From assembly GCA_025060415.1 (NCBI GenBank), contig JANXBT010000002.1, forward strand, positions 434,001-498,000: a DNA stretch of 64,000 nucleotides, written 5' to 3'. Shown piece by piece: positions 43,802 through 52,047 of this stretch. The DNA comes from Candidatus Bipolaricaulota bacterium (GTDB lineage Bacteria > Bipolaricaulota > Bipolaricaulia > Bipolaricaulales > Bipolaricaulaceae). Positions within the stretch are counted from its first letter, which is position 1, and each line of letters begins with the position of its first letter. The notes under the pieces are model-generated. The model saw nothing but the letters and a program-made list of their open reading frames with translations, was not told where the DNA came from and made no database searches. Made by a program: the position numbers and the translations under genes.

Positions 43802-45334
43802 TCACCCCCCTAGGACGGCCGCGAGGTACTGGGCCCGGCCGCGCCACAGCGCCTCCGCCGCCGGCGTCACCACGCCCTCCAGGAAAAACCCGGGCACCAA
43901 ACCCAGCACCACGATCCCCACCGCAAGCACCGCCATGGCGAGGAGGAACACCGCGGGAACCCGGCGGGGGACCTCCGCCCTGGGCCCGAGGAACGCGCCT
44001 TGGAAAGCCCGGGCGTAGACGGCCAAAAGGAGGATGGAGGCCAGGACCGCGATCGCCGTGAGGATGGGGGAGAGCCGGAAGCTCCCCTCGTAGATGAGGA
44101 TTTTTGAGGCGAACCCGTTGAGGGGCGGGATGCCCGCCAGGGCCAGGGAGGCCAGGAGGAAGCAGAGGGCCACCTCGGGCAGGCCGTGGCCCAAGCCCCC
44201 GAGTTCCCGCAGGTCCCGCGTGCCCGTGGCCCACTCCACCGCCCCCACGCACAGGAACAGGAGGCCCACCGTGAGGGCGTCGTTGAGCATGTGGAACACC
44301 CCGCCTTTGAGGGCCACAAGGCCGTAGTCGGGCCGGCCGGCCAGGGTCGCCAACCCCACGCCCACCCCCAGCATCATGTACCCGATCTGGGAGACCGCGC
44401 CGTAGGCCACCAGCCGCCCGAGGTCCGTCTGGAGGAGGGCCATGAACGCCGCCACCACCAGGGTGAGGAGGCCCATGGCCACCACGAGCCACCCCAGGCC
44501 GGCGTCCCAGACCCCGCCGTACAGGGTGAAGAGGACCCGCCAAAGCCCGTAGAGGGAGACCTGGGTGTTCACCACAAGGAGGAGGGTTTGGGCGGCGGGG
44601 GCCTCGCCGTAGGCATCGGGGGCCCAGAAGTGCACGGGCGCGGCCGCCGCCTTCATGGCCAGGGCCCCAAGGAACAGGGCCAGGGCCAGCCGATCCACCC
44701 GACTCCCCCGCAGCTGGGCCGAGAGGTACGCGAGGTTCAACGCCCCGTACTCCCCATAGAGGAGGGCCACGGCCAAAAGGAAGAGGAGGCCGCTCAGGCT
44801 ATAAAGGAGCATCGTTTTGAACGCGGCCTCGGGGGCCCGGCTCGTCCAGGTGCGGTACCCGATGAGGGCGCAGGCGGCGATGCTCGTGACCTCCAAGAAG
44901 ACGAAGAAGTTGAAGAGGTCCCCGGTGTAGGCCATGCCCAGGATGCCGGCGAGGAGCAGGAGCCCTAGGGTCAGGGCCAAGTTCTTCCCCTCTTCCTCGG
45001 GGAGGAACTTCAAGGCGAAGGGGAAGGCCACAAGGGCAAGAAGCCCGGCGATGATGCCCATGAACGCGCTCATCCCGTCCACCACGAGCATGATGCGGAT
45101 GGGGAAGCCACCGGGGGCCAGGGTCTCCTGAGGGCTGCGCGCCCCCAACACGTAGACCCAAAGGCCCTGGGCGAAGACGTGGACGGCCACGTAACCCACG
45201 CAAGCCCCCACGAAGAGCACGACGAGGAGGGCCCAGAGGTCCCGCAGCCGCCGGTGGAGCTTGGCCAAAAGCGGGGTGGCGAAGCCCCCAAGGAGGGGCA
45301 CGGCGATGGCCAGGATGGGGATGTGGGCGCCCAT
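43802..45334 (-). CDS. mbhH: MrpD-like proton/sodium-translocating subunit (MbhH-like)
   Basis: 510 residues with about fourteen membrane helices, homologous to NuoL/M/N and MrpD. Typical features are the lysine-containing helix (QTLLLVVNTQVSLYGLWR region), the broken helix around QIGYMMLGVGVG and HMLNDALTVGLLFL. It is the main ion channel of the complex. It starts three bases after mbhG and ends one base before mbhI. Confidence 0.95.
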   Translation of the reverse strand: MGAHIPILAIAVPLLGGFATPLLAKLHRRLRDLWALLVVLFVGACVGYVAVHVFAQGLWVYVLGARSPQETLAPGGFPIRIMLVVDGMSAFMGIIAGLLALVAFPFALKFLPEEEGKNLALTLGLLLLAGILGMAYTGDLFNFFVFLEVTSIAACALIGYRTWTSRAPEAAFKTMLLYSLSGLLFLLAVALLYGEYGALNLAYLSAQLRGSRVDRLALALFLGALAMKAAAAPVHFWAPDAYGEAPAAQTLLLVVNTQVSLYGLWRVLFTLYGGVWDAGLGWLVVAMGLLTLVVAAFMALLQTDLGRLVAYGAVSQIGYMMLGVGVGLATLAGRPDYGLVALKGGVFHMLNDALTVGLLFLCVGAVEWATGTRDLRELGGLGHGLPEVALCFLLASLALAGIPPLNGFASKILIYEGSFRLSPILTAIAVLASILLLAVYARAFQGAFLGPRAEVPRRVPAVFLLAMAVLAVGIVVLGLVPGFFLEGVVTPAAEALWRGRAQYLAAVLGG

Positions 45335-45337
45335 CCC

Positions 45338-45685
45338 TCACCCCCGCAGGTCCCGGATCTTGCGGGCGTCCAGGGTCCCTTTGTGGCGGTAGATGACCAC
45401 GGCGAAGGCGAGCATGAGGGCCGTCGTGGCCAGCCCGATGACGATGCTGGTGAGGGTCAGGGCCTGGGGGGTGGGGAGGACCATGGGCGCGCCCGCGGGA
45501 GCATAGGTGTAGATGGGCGGAACGCCGCCGCGCACGTACCCCAACGCCACAAGGAACAGGTTCACCCCGCTCTCGATGAGGCCGATCCCGATCACGAGCT
45601 TGATGAGGTTGCGCTTGAACACCAGGGTCCAGAGGCCCAGGGCGATGAGGACCATACAGGCCACGAACGGGAGGTTACCGATCAT
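45338..45685 (-). CDS. mbhG: MrpC/NuoK-like antiporter subunit (MbhG-like)
   Basis: 115 residues with three membrane helices. The NuoK/MrpC core is visible in LWTLVFKRNLIKLVIGIGLI (helix 2) and TPQALTLTSIVIGLATTAL (helix 3). It forms part of the ion path next to the MrpD-like subunit. The ATG at 45685 overlaps the end of mbhF by 11 bases; an upstream start would lie deeper in mbhF. Confidence 0.93.
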   Translation of the reverse strand: MIGNLPFVACMVLIALGLWTLVFKRNLIKLVIGIGLIESGVNLFLVALGYVRGGVPPIYTYAPAGAPMVLPTPQALTLTSIVIGLATTALMLAFAVVIYRHKGTLDARKIRDLRG

Positions 45686-46124
45686 CCTCGCCTCCGAAGA
45701 GGGCAAAGAGGAGGACGGCGGCACCCAGACCGGCCAGGACCTTGAACCCCACGGCCCAGTTCATGAGGGGGAGGGTGCCGGCGGTGTTGAGGTCCCCGGG
45801 GTTGGGCCCGTAGGGCACAGGGCGGCCAAAGAGCCCGTAGCTTCCGGCCAGGACGTTGGCGAAGTAGGTGAGGCCGAGGCCGAGAAAGCCCAGGACCACA
45901 AAGGCTGTGCCGCCCAGGCTCTCCAGGGCGGAAAGAAGGCCCTTTTTGTCCTTGAGCCGGCCGGCCCCGAAGGCCACGAGGACCATGGCCAGGGCGGAGG
46001 CCGCCACCGCCCCGCCCTGGAACCCCCCGCCCGGAGTGAGGTGCCCGTGCATGATCACGTAGCCCCCAAACACGAGGGCCACCGGGAAGAGGACCCGCGC
46101 CACCGTGCGCACCACCACCGTCAT
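45675..46124 (-). CDS. mbhF: MrpB-like antiporter subunit (MbhF-like)
   Basis: 149 residues with about four membrane helices and the MnhB signature [20 protein letters not shown]. In Mrp antiporters this subunit is needed for Na+/H+ exchange. The ATG overlaps the mbhE stop (ATGA). Confidence 0.94.
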   Translation of the reverse strand: MTVVVRTVARVLFPVALVFGGYVIMHGHLTPGGGFQGGAVAASALAMVLVAFGAGRLKDKKGLLSALESLGGTAFVVLGFLGLGLTYFANVLAGSYGLFGRPVPYGPNPGDLNTAGTLPLMNWAVGFKVLAGLGAAVLLFALFGGEDDR

Positions 46125-46387
46125 GCCCGCAGCCTCCTGAGGATCAAGGCCACCCCGGTCACCGCGGTGAACAGCACCGTGGCCTCGCCCAGGGTGTCGT
46201 AGCCCCGGTAGTCGAAGACGATGGCGGTCACGGCGTTGTTGGCGGCCACCTCCGGTTGGGAGTAGCGGTTGAAGTACTGGTCCATCTCCGTCCGGGGAGG
46301 GTCCCCAAAGGGGCGCAGGGCCACGGCGCCAAAAAGGAGGAAGCCGGCCACCAAAAGGAACGCCGCAAGGGCCACCCAACGGCTCAT
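46121..46387 (-). CDS. mbhE: MbhE-like subunit (MrpA C-terminal homologue)
   Basis: 88 residues with an N-terminal helix, an extracytoplasmic stretch ([20 protein letters not shown]) and a C-terminal helix. The [18 protein letters not shown] segment is conserved in the MbhE/MrpA C-terminal family. It overlaps neighbours on both sides by ATGA. Confidence 0.9.
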   Translation of the reverse strand: MSRWVALAAFLLVAGFLLFGAVALRPFGDPPRTEMDQYFNRYSQPEVAANNAVTAIVFDYRGYDTLGEATVLFTAVTGVALILRRLRA

Positions 46388-46635
46388 TCCTCCTCCTTCC
46401 GGCGCGTCCTCCGGATGGCCAAAAGGAAGATGGCCGTGGTGAGGGCCGCGCCGATGCCGGCCTGGGCGATGGCCACGTCCGGCGCCTGGAGGAGATAAAA
46501 GGCCAGGGAGAGGAAGAGGCCTTGGGCGCCCAAGGCCAGGGCCGCCGCGAGAAGGTCCCGCAGCACCACCGCCAGCAGGCCGGCGAGGACCGTCATGGCC
46601 AGGCTCATGGTGAGGAGGCTGGCCCAGAGGGTCAT
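46384..46635 (-). CDS. mbhD: MbhD-like subunit (DUF4040, MrpA C-terminal homologue)
   Basis: 83 residues with three predicted membrane helices. [20 protein letters not shown] is the MbhD/DUF4040 signature that in MrpA lies in its C-terminal part. Here MbhD and MbhE are separate genes, as in Pyrococcus, and there is no full-length MrpA. ATGA overlaps on both sides. Confidence 0.92.
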   Translation of the reverse strand: MTLWASLLTMSLAMTVLAGLLAVVLRDLLAAALALGAQGLFLSLAFYLLQAPDVAIAQAGIGAALTTAIFLLAIRRTRRKEEE

Positions 46636-46967
46636 TTCCGCTCCTCCAAGCGATCCACCACGGCCTGGAAGGGCTTGATGCCGGCGCGGTGGGCGGCCCG
46701 GGCCAGGGCATGGGAGCCCGTGGGGTTGGTGAGGAGGAGGAAGACCAGGGCCAGCGCGGCCCGGATCACCATGCCGATCCCGTCCCCGCCGCCCCGCACC
46801 GCCCCGTGCACCACCACCGCCAGGATGGAAAAGATGGAACCAAAGGTGGTGCACTTCGTGGCCCCGTGGATGCGGGTGTACACGTCCGGAAAGCGCAGGA
46901 GGGCCACGGCCCCCAGGCCGTTGAACACCGCCCCGATGGCCAGGAACGCGTAGATGAGGGCGCTCAC
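46632..46967 (-). CDS. mbhC: MrpG-like antiporter subunit (MbhC-like)
   Basis: 111 residues from the GTG at 46967. [20 protein letters not shown] is the MnhG/MrpG hallmark; three helices are predicted. It overlaps the mbhB stop (GTGA) and the mbhD start (ATGA). Confidence 0.94.
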   Translation of the reverse strand: MSALIYAFLAIGAVFNGLGAVALLRFPDVYTRIHGATKCTTFGSIFSILAVVVHGAVRGGGDGIGMVIRAALALVFLLLTNPTGSHALARAAHRAGIKPFQAVVDRLEERK

Positions 46968-47230
46968 TTCAGGCCCTCCTCCAGGTAGCGGGCGATGTAG
47001 AGCGTGCCCACAAAGGAGAGGAGGGCGTAGACGAGGGCCACGTCCAGGATGATCATGAGGTCGAAGGCCGCGCCCACAAGGACCATGATGGCCACGACCA
47101 GGGTGTTGATGGTGTCCAGGGCCACGGCCCGGTCCGCCGCCGTGGGGCCGATCCCCAACCGGATGGCGCACACCAGGGCGTACGCCAGGAGGACCGCCGC
47201 CGCCACCCCAAAGGAGAGCTCCACGATCAT
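46964..47230 (-). CDS. mbhB: MrpF-like antiporter subunit (MbhB-like)
   Basis: 88 residues, three helices, with the MrpF core GPTAADRAVALDTINTLVVA and a conserved aspartate in the second helix region. It overlaps mbhA (ATGA) and mbhC (GTGA). Confidence 0.94.
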   Translation of the reverse strand: MIVELSFGVAAAVLLAYALVCAIRLGIGPTAADRAVALDTINTLVVAIMVLVGAAFDLMIILDVALVYALLSFVGTLYIARYLEEGLK

Positions 47231-47742
47231 TCCGCCACCACCTTGGCCCACTTGGGGAACGGGCCACAGACCTCCTCCGGCGTGGGGTCCACGTTGCGCA
47301 CGTTGATCCAGTGCACGTAGAAGTCCCCCGTCGCCTCGTCCACCTCGAGGGTCAGGGTGCCGGGGGTGAGGGTGATGGAGTTGGCCAGGAAGGTGCGGCC
47401 CGCGTCCGTCCTCAGGCCCGGGTTGAACCGGACGATGCCGGGGCGGATGCGGCCGGTGATCACCCGGTAGGCCACGTCCAGGTTGGCCTTGGCCATGGCC
47501 AGGAAGAAGGGGCCCAGGAGGTACACGAGGAACAGCACCCACCGCCAGGGTTGGAGGAGGCGCCCGCCGCCCCGCTCCCAAAGGAGGCGATAGGAAACAA
47601 GGGCCACCAAGAAGGAGATCACCGCCCCCGCGAGGAGCTCGTCCAGGGACCAAAGGCCCAGGGGGCCGCTGGGGATGGTGAGCACAAGGTAAACAAGAAA
47701 AGCCAGCGCGAACGTAGCCGCGATCTGAGCGACCCGGCGCAT
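47227..47742 (-). CDS. mbhA: MrpE-like antiporter subunit (MbhA-like), first gene of the mbh operon
   Basis: 171 residues. Membrane helices at the N-terminus are followed by a cytoplasmic domain with the MrpE signature NSITLTPGTLTLEV and DFYVHWINV. The ATG at 47742 lies nine bases after TATAGT with TTGCCC 17 bases further upstream, so the fourteen-gene operon is predicted to begin as a leaderless mRNA. hypB starts divergently about 115 bases away. Confidence 0.94.
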   Translation of the reverse strand: MRRVAQIAATFALAFLVYLVLTIPSGPLGLWSLDELLAGAVISFLVALVSYRLLWERGGGRLLQPWRWVLFLVYLLGPFFLAMAKANLDVAYRVITGRIRPGIVRFNPGLRTDAGRTFLANSITLTPGTLTLEVDEATGDFYVHWINVRNVDPTPEEVCGPFPKWAKVVAE

Positions 47743-47751
47743 GGCAGGCCA

Positions 47752-47780
47752 ACTATACTCGCCCCGGCCCGCGCGGGCAA
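47752..47780 (-). promoter_or_regulatory. mbh operon promoter (TTGCCC-17-TATAGT)
   Basis: On the minus strand TTGCCC (47780-47775), 17 bases, TATAGT (47757-47752), then nine bases to the mbhA ATG. Good match to a sigma-70 promoter; predicts a start within a few bases of the ATG. No operator repeat was recognised in the space shared with hypB. Confidence 0.65.
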
Positions 47781-47844
47781 GCGGGAACAAGGGTCCCGCG
47801 CTTTCCCCTCTCCCCTTGGGCCTGGAGGCGGGGGGCGGGGGCGC

Positions 47845-47850
47845 TAAGAT
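47845..47850 (+). promoter_or_regulatory. -10 box of hypB-hypA (TAAGAT)
   Basis: TAAGAT followed by eight bases and the hypB ATG. No convincing -35; the region upstream is a G-rich run. Confidence 0.45.
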
Positions 47851-47858
47851 CGGGGGCC

Positions 47859-48503
47859 ATGCACGACCTCATGGGCCCCTTTGGCGACGTGCTCCAGCGC
47901 CAGTTGGAGCTGGCCTCCCAGAACTACGCGCGCCTCAAGGCCAAGGGGGTGCGGGCCATCAACGTCATGGGCGCCATCGGCTCGGGGAAGACCGAGCTCA
48001 TCCTGCGCCTGGCGGAGAAGCTGCGGGAGCGGGGGCTGCGGGTGGGGGCCATCGCCGGGGACGTGGCCGGCGACGACGACTACCAGCGCTTCCGCGCCGC
48101 AGGCCTCCCCGCCCTCCAGATCAACACCGGCGACCAGTGCCACCTCGACGCCCACCAGGTCGGCCACGCCCTGGAAAACTTCCCCTTGGGCCAAGTGGAC
48201 GTCCTGTTCATCGAGAACGTGGGGAACCTCGTGTGCCCCGCGGACTTCCCCTTGGGCACGGACGCCGATCTCGTGGTGATCTCCGTAACCGAGGGTGACG
48301 ACATGGTGCGCAAGCACCCCAAGATCTTCGCCCAAACGGACGTGGTGGCCATCAACAAGGTGGATCTGGCCGCGTTCGTGGGGGTGGACCCGGAGCGGAT
48401 CGCCGCGGACTACCGCCGGGTGAACCCCCACGGGAGGGTGGTGTTCACCGCGGCCAAAAGCGGCCGGGGCGTGGAGGAGCTCCTCGCCGCCCTGGGCTTT
48501 TGA
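47859..48503 (+). CDS. hypB: Hydrogenase nickel incorporation GTPase HypB
   Basis: 214 residues. The P-loop GAIGSGKTELILRLAE, the metal/GTP-sensing GDVAGDDDYQR, QCHLDAH with Cys-His ligands, IENVGNLVCP and NKVDL motifs define HypB. It hydrolyses GTP to deliver nickel to the hydrogenase large subunit. There is no His-rich N-terminal nickel store. Its stop overlaps the hypA ATG (TGATG). Its position next to the mbh operon suggests it serves MbhL. Confidence 0.96.
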   Translation: MHDLMGPFGDVLQRQLELASQNYARLKAKGVRAINVMGAIGSGKTELILRLAEKLRERGLRVGAIAGDVAGDDDYQRFRAAGLPALQINTGDQCHLDAHQVGHALENFPLGQVDVLFIENVGNLVCPADFPLGTDADLVVISVTEGDDMVRKHPKIFAQTDVVAINKVDLAAFVGVDPERIAADYRRVNPHGRVVFTAAKSGRGVEELLAALGF

Positions 48504-48889
48504 TGCACGAGTACTCCCTGGCCCAGGCCCTCCTCGCGGGGCTCCAGGACCACCTGCGCCGGAACCCCGTGCCCGGCCGGGTCGTCAAGGTGCACGTGCG
48601 CAAGGGCGAGCTCCTCTCCCTTTCGGAGTGGGCCCTGCGGGAGGCCTGGCGCCTCCTCACGGAGGGCACCGAGCTTGCCGGGTCCGAGCTGGTCTTGGAA
48701 AACGTGCCGGTGCGGGTGCGGTGTCCCGCGTGCGGCTACGCGGGCGAGGCCCGCCGCCTCACGGAGGAGGGCTGGCACATCGCGGTGCCCATCCTTTCCT
48801 GTCCGCGCTGCGGGTCCCCCGTGGAGGTCCTCGAGGGGCGGGACCTGGCCATCGTGGGCCTCACCGTGGGGGAGGCCCCGGGGACCTAG
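48503..48889 (+). CDS. hypA: Hydrogenase nickel chaperone HypA
   Basis: 128 residues starting MHEYSLAQALL, where Met1 and His2 bind nickel, with the zinc site CPAC and CPRC. It passes nickel with HypB to the hydrogenase. The other maturation genes hypCDEF are not in the window and must be elsewhere. Convergent with the beta-lactamase-family gene. Confidence 0.95.
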   Translation: MHEYSLAQALLAGLQDHLRRNPVPGRVVKVHVRKGELLSLSEWALREAWRLLTEGTELAGSELVLENVPVRVRCPACGYAGEARRLTEEGWHIAVPILSCPRCGSPVEVLEGRDLAIVGLTVGEAPGT

Positions 48890-48908
48890 CCTCCTGGGCC
48901 CGCCGCCC

Positions 48909-50270
48909 TCACGGGAGCGGCCCCACCCGGCGCAGCTTGTACCGCTCGTAGATGAGCTCCGGCGGGTTCCTCAGGCGCACCACCACCGGGAGGGTTCGCT
49001 CCCCGAGGAGGGCCCGGAACCGCGCCTCGCCCTCCCCCAGCTCCTCCAGGGCCAGGACCACGACCAGGGGGGCCTCCCGGTCCTCCACCACAAGCTCCAC
49101 CGTCCCGCCCCGCGGCCGCAGCGTGGCCCGCATCGTGTCCCGATAGGTCGCGTAAACCCCCAGGACCCTCTCGCTCAGGGCCTCCAGGCGCACGAAGGGG
49201 AGCTTCTCGAGGGGCTCGCCCAAAAGGAAGGCGAGGGCGGCCTGGGCGAGCTGGGCCATGGGGTAGCCGGAGCCGTTGGCCAGGACGGCCACGCCCACCC
49301 CCTCCTCGGGGATGAACCCGATGTGCGCGGTGTACACGAGGACGCTCCCCCCGTGCCCAATGAGGGTGCGGCCGAAGAACCTCTGGACGGAGAGGCCAAG
49401 GGCATAGGCGGCGGGGCCCACGGGCTCGGGCCAGCGGGGCTCCACCGGGATGGGCACCCGGGGGGTCACGAGCTCCGCGTAGCTTTCCGGCCGTAGGAGG
49501 GGCGCGCCCCTCCGCAGCCACATCCCCAGGTACTTGGCCAGATCCAAAACGGTGCTCACCAGGGCCCCGTCGCTCCCGATGGGGAGGGGCCGCACCTTCC
49601 CCGGCTTGGGCTGGCCCTCCGCGGGCACGAGGTAAGGGGTGGCCAGCTCCGGCAGCTCCTCGCCCAGAAAACCGGTGGCCGCCATGCCCAGGGGCGCAAG
49701 GATCCTCTTCCGCACGTAGTCCGCGTAGGGGAGGCCGGAAAGCTTCTCGATGATCCCCCCAAGGAGGATGTAGCCCTCGTTGAGGTAGAACCAGCGCTCG
49801 CCCGGCTTGGCCTCCACCCAGTCCTCCGCGCCGTTGAGCCAGGCCACGAAGTCCTCCACCGCCGCCAGGCCCAGGGGCCTCCCGCCTGTGCCCTGCTCCC
49901 AGCGGATCTCCGCCTCGGCGTAGGCCAGGGCGGGAAGCCCCGTGGTGTGGGTGAGGAGGTGCCAGAGGCGGATGGGTTCGCCCAGGGGGCGGATCCGGAG
50001 GGGCAGGAACTTCTCCACCGGGTCGTCCAGCGCCAGCTTCCCCTCCTCCCGAAGCTGGAGGATGCCCACCGCCGTGAAGGATTTGGTGATGCTGCCGATG
50101 CCGTAGGCCGTGGACGGTGTGGCCGGAAGCCTCTTTTCGAGGTCCCGGAAACCGAAGCCCCGGGCGTAGACGACCTCCTCCCCCCGCACCAGGGCCAGGC
50201 TCACCCCGGGGAGCCGGGTCCGCCGCATCCGCTCCCGCACGAACTCCTCCAGCGCCTCCCAGTTCCCCAT
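48909..50270 (-). CDS. Serine beta-lactamase-family hydrolase (class C/penicillin-binding-protein-like)
   Basis: 453 residues without a clear signal peptide. The SxxK catalytic motif is SITKSF (about residue 59), and YLNEGY supplies the second YxN motif. The C-terminal third (after about 340) is a lipocalin-like beta-rich domain. Such proteins act as D-aminopeptidases, esterases or peptidoglycan hydrolases rather than resistance enzymes. It starts three bases after the epimerase gene, so both may act on short peptides, for example murein-derived. Confidence 0.88.
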   Translation of the reverse strand: MGNWEALEEFVRERMRRTRLPGVSLALVRGEEVVYARGFGFRDLEKRLPATPSTAYGIGSITKSFTAVGILQLREEGKLALDDPVEKFLPLRIRPLGEPIRLWHLLTHTTGLPALAYAEAEIRWEQGTGGRPLGLAAVEDFVAWLNGAEDWVEAKPGERWFYLNEGYILLGGIIEKLSGLPYADYVRKRILAPLGMAATGFLGEELPELATPYLVPAEGQPKPGKVRPLPIGSDGALVSTVLDLAKYLGMWLRRGAPLLRPESYAELVTPRVPIPVEPRWPEPVGPAAYALGLSVQRFFGRTLIGHGGSVLVYTAHIGFIPEEGVGVAVLANGSGYPMAQLAQAALAFLLGEPLEKLPFVRLEALSERVLGVYATYRDTMRATLRPRGGTVELVVEDREAPLVVVLALEELGEGEARFRALLGERTLPVVVRLRNPPELIYERYKLRRVGPLP

Positions 50271-50273
50271 CGC

Positions 50274-51419
50274 TCACTCTCCTGGCCGAACCTTCTCCCC
50301 CACGGTATAGGTGCGCACCGGCTTCAACCACTCCTTCCGGATTTCCACGAACCCGAAGCCGGGGGCCTCGGGGTCCGCTAGGGTTTGGCAGCCGTTGCGG
50401 ATGGCGGAGCCGCCGCGGGCCACGAGCTGGGCCTCCGGCCGCTCGCCCAAATCCAGGTCGCGGAAGACCACGTTGGCCTCGCTCAGGGCGAAGTGCACGG
50501 CGGCCGTGGCGGAAAGGTTGGATTCCACCATCCCCCCGATCATGTTGGGGAGGCCCGCGTGCTTGCAGATCGCGGCGATCTCCTTCGCGCGCAGGAGCCC
50601 CCCGGCCTTCATGAGCTTGATGTTCACGTAATCGCAGGCGCCCAGCCGGATGGCGCGGAGCGCGTCCGCGGGGGAGTGCACGCTCTCGTCGGCCATGACC
50701 GGGATGGGCGAGCGCTTCCGCACCCAGGCCATCCCCTCCAGGTCCTCCGCGGGCACGGGCTGCTCTACAAATTCCACCCCGTATTCGCTCAAGCGGGTGA
50801 GGGCCCATACGGCCTGGGCCCGCGTCCAGCCCTGGTTGGCGTCGATCCACAGGCGGACGCCCTCGCCGATGGCTTCCCGCACCGCCCGCACCCGCGCCAC
50901 GTCCTTTTGGGGGTCCTCGCCCACCTTCACCTTGATGGCCCGGAACCCCGCGGCCACCAGGGCCCGCGCCTCCGCCGCCATCCGCGCGGGCTCGTCGATC
51001 CCCACGGTGAAGTCCGTCTCCACCGGCTCGGCGAGGCTCCCGCCCAGGAGGCGCCACACGGGCTCGCCGTAGATCTGGCCCACGAGGTCGTGCAGGGCCA
51101 GATCCAAGGCGGCCTTGGCCGCGGCGTTCCCCAAAAGCACCCGGTCCAGCTTGTCTACAAGGTAGCGGATCCGGCGCGGGTCCTCCCCGAGGACCGCGGG
51201 GATGAGGTGATCCAGGGCAGCCAGCACGGAATCCGGCGTGCACCCCAGGATCAAGGCGCTTGGGGAGGCCTCGCCCCAGCCCACCCGCCCGTGGTTGTCG
51301 TGGAGGGCCACGACGATCTCCGTCTTCTCCGTGGTCGTGCCCAGGGCGATGCGGAAGGGCTTCCCCAGGGTGAACCGAAAAAGGAACACCTCCGCCCGCT
51401 CCACCCGGATCTTGGCCAT
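50274..51419 (-). CDS. Enolase-superfamily enzyme, dipeptide epimerase-like (MLE subgroup)
   Basis: 381 residues. The N-terminal capping domain is followed by the barrel with the KVK catalytic lysine motif (AIKVKVGEDP), metal ligands in WIDANQG, VEQPV and MADESVH, and the second lysine in NIKLMKAGG. This arrangement is that of the muconate-lactonising subgroup, especially L-Ala-D/L-Glu and related dipeptide epimerases. An o-succinylbenzoate synthase-like role is possible but no menaquinone genes are near. It is co-transcribed with the beta-lactamase-family hydrolase. Confidence 0.85.
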   Translation of the reverse strand: MAKIRVERAEVFLFRFTLGKPFRIALGTTTEKTEIVVALHDNHGRVGWGEASPSALILGCTPDSVLAALDHLIPAVLGEDPRRIRYLVDKLDRVLLGNAAAKAALDLALHDLVGQIYGEPVWRLLGGSLAEPVETDFTVGIDEPARMAAEARALVAAGFRAIKVKVGEDPQKDVARVRAVREAIGEGVRLWIDANQGWTRAQAVWALTRLSEYGVEFVEQPVPAEDLEGMAWVRKRSPIPVMADESVHSPADALRAIRLGACDYVNIKLMKAGGLLRAKEIAAICKHAGLPNMIGGMVESNLSATAAVHFALSEANVVFRDLDLGERPEAQLVARGGSAIRNGCQTLADPEAPGFGFVEIRKEWLKPVRTYTVGEKVRPGE

Positions 51420-51462
51420 CCGCGCTCACCGCGTGAGGATAGCGGGGGAGGGGGGCCGGCGC

Positions 51463-52047
51463 CTAGAGGGGAATGCGGCCGCGGAGGGCCCGCCCCAGCG
51501 TGAGTTCGTCAGCCGACTCCAGGTCCCGCCCCACGGGGATCCCCTGGGCGATCTGGGAGACCCGAACCCCAAGGGGCTTGAGGAGCCGCAAAAGGTGCAG
51601 GGCCGTGAGGTCGCCCTCCAGCTTGGGCTCTAGGGCCAGGATGACCTCCTCCGTCCCCTCCTCCCGCACCCGCGCCAGCAGGTGCGCAAGGGTCAGATCC
51701 TCGGCGCGGACCCCGGAGGTGGGCGAAATGAGCCCGCCCAGCACGTGGTAGAGGCCCCGGTACTCCCCGGTGCGCTCGATCCGCTCCACCTCCCAGGGAT
51801 GGGCCACCACGCAGATCGTCTTGCCGTCGCGCGAGGGGTCCCGGCAGATGGGGCAGAGGCCCTCTTCGGCGAACCCGTGGCAGCGCGGGCACCGCCCCAC
51901 GCGGGAAAGCCCGGAAAGGGCGCGGATCAGGCGCTCGGCCTCTTCGGGCTTGGCCAGGAGATAGAAGGCGATGCGCTCCGCGGAGCGCCGGCCGATCCCG
52001 GGAAGCCGGGCCAAAGCCGCAAGCACCTCCTCCAGGCTGGGGATCAT
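51463..52047 (-). CDS. recR: Recombination protein RecR
   Basis: 194 residues with a helix-hairpin-helix (LARLPGIGRRSAERIAFYLL), a C4 zinc finger (CPRCHGFAEEGLCPIC) and a TOPRIM domain. RecR with RecO/RecF loads RecA at gaps. The ATG overlaps the dnaX stop (ATGA); dnaX-recR is a conserved pair. Confidence 0.96.
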   Translation of the reverse strand: MIPSLEEVLAALARLPGIGRRSAERIAFYLLAKPEEAERLIRALSGLSRVGRCPRCHGFAEEGLCPICRDPSRDGKTICVVAHPWEVERIERTGEYRGLYHVLGGLISPTSGVRAEDLTLAHLLARVREEGTEEVILALEPKLEGDLTALHLLRLLKPLGVRVSQIAQGIPVGRDLESADELTLGRALRGRIPL

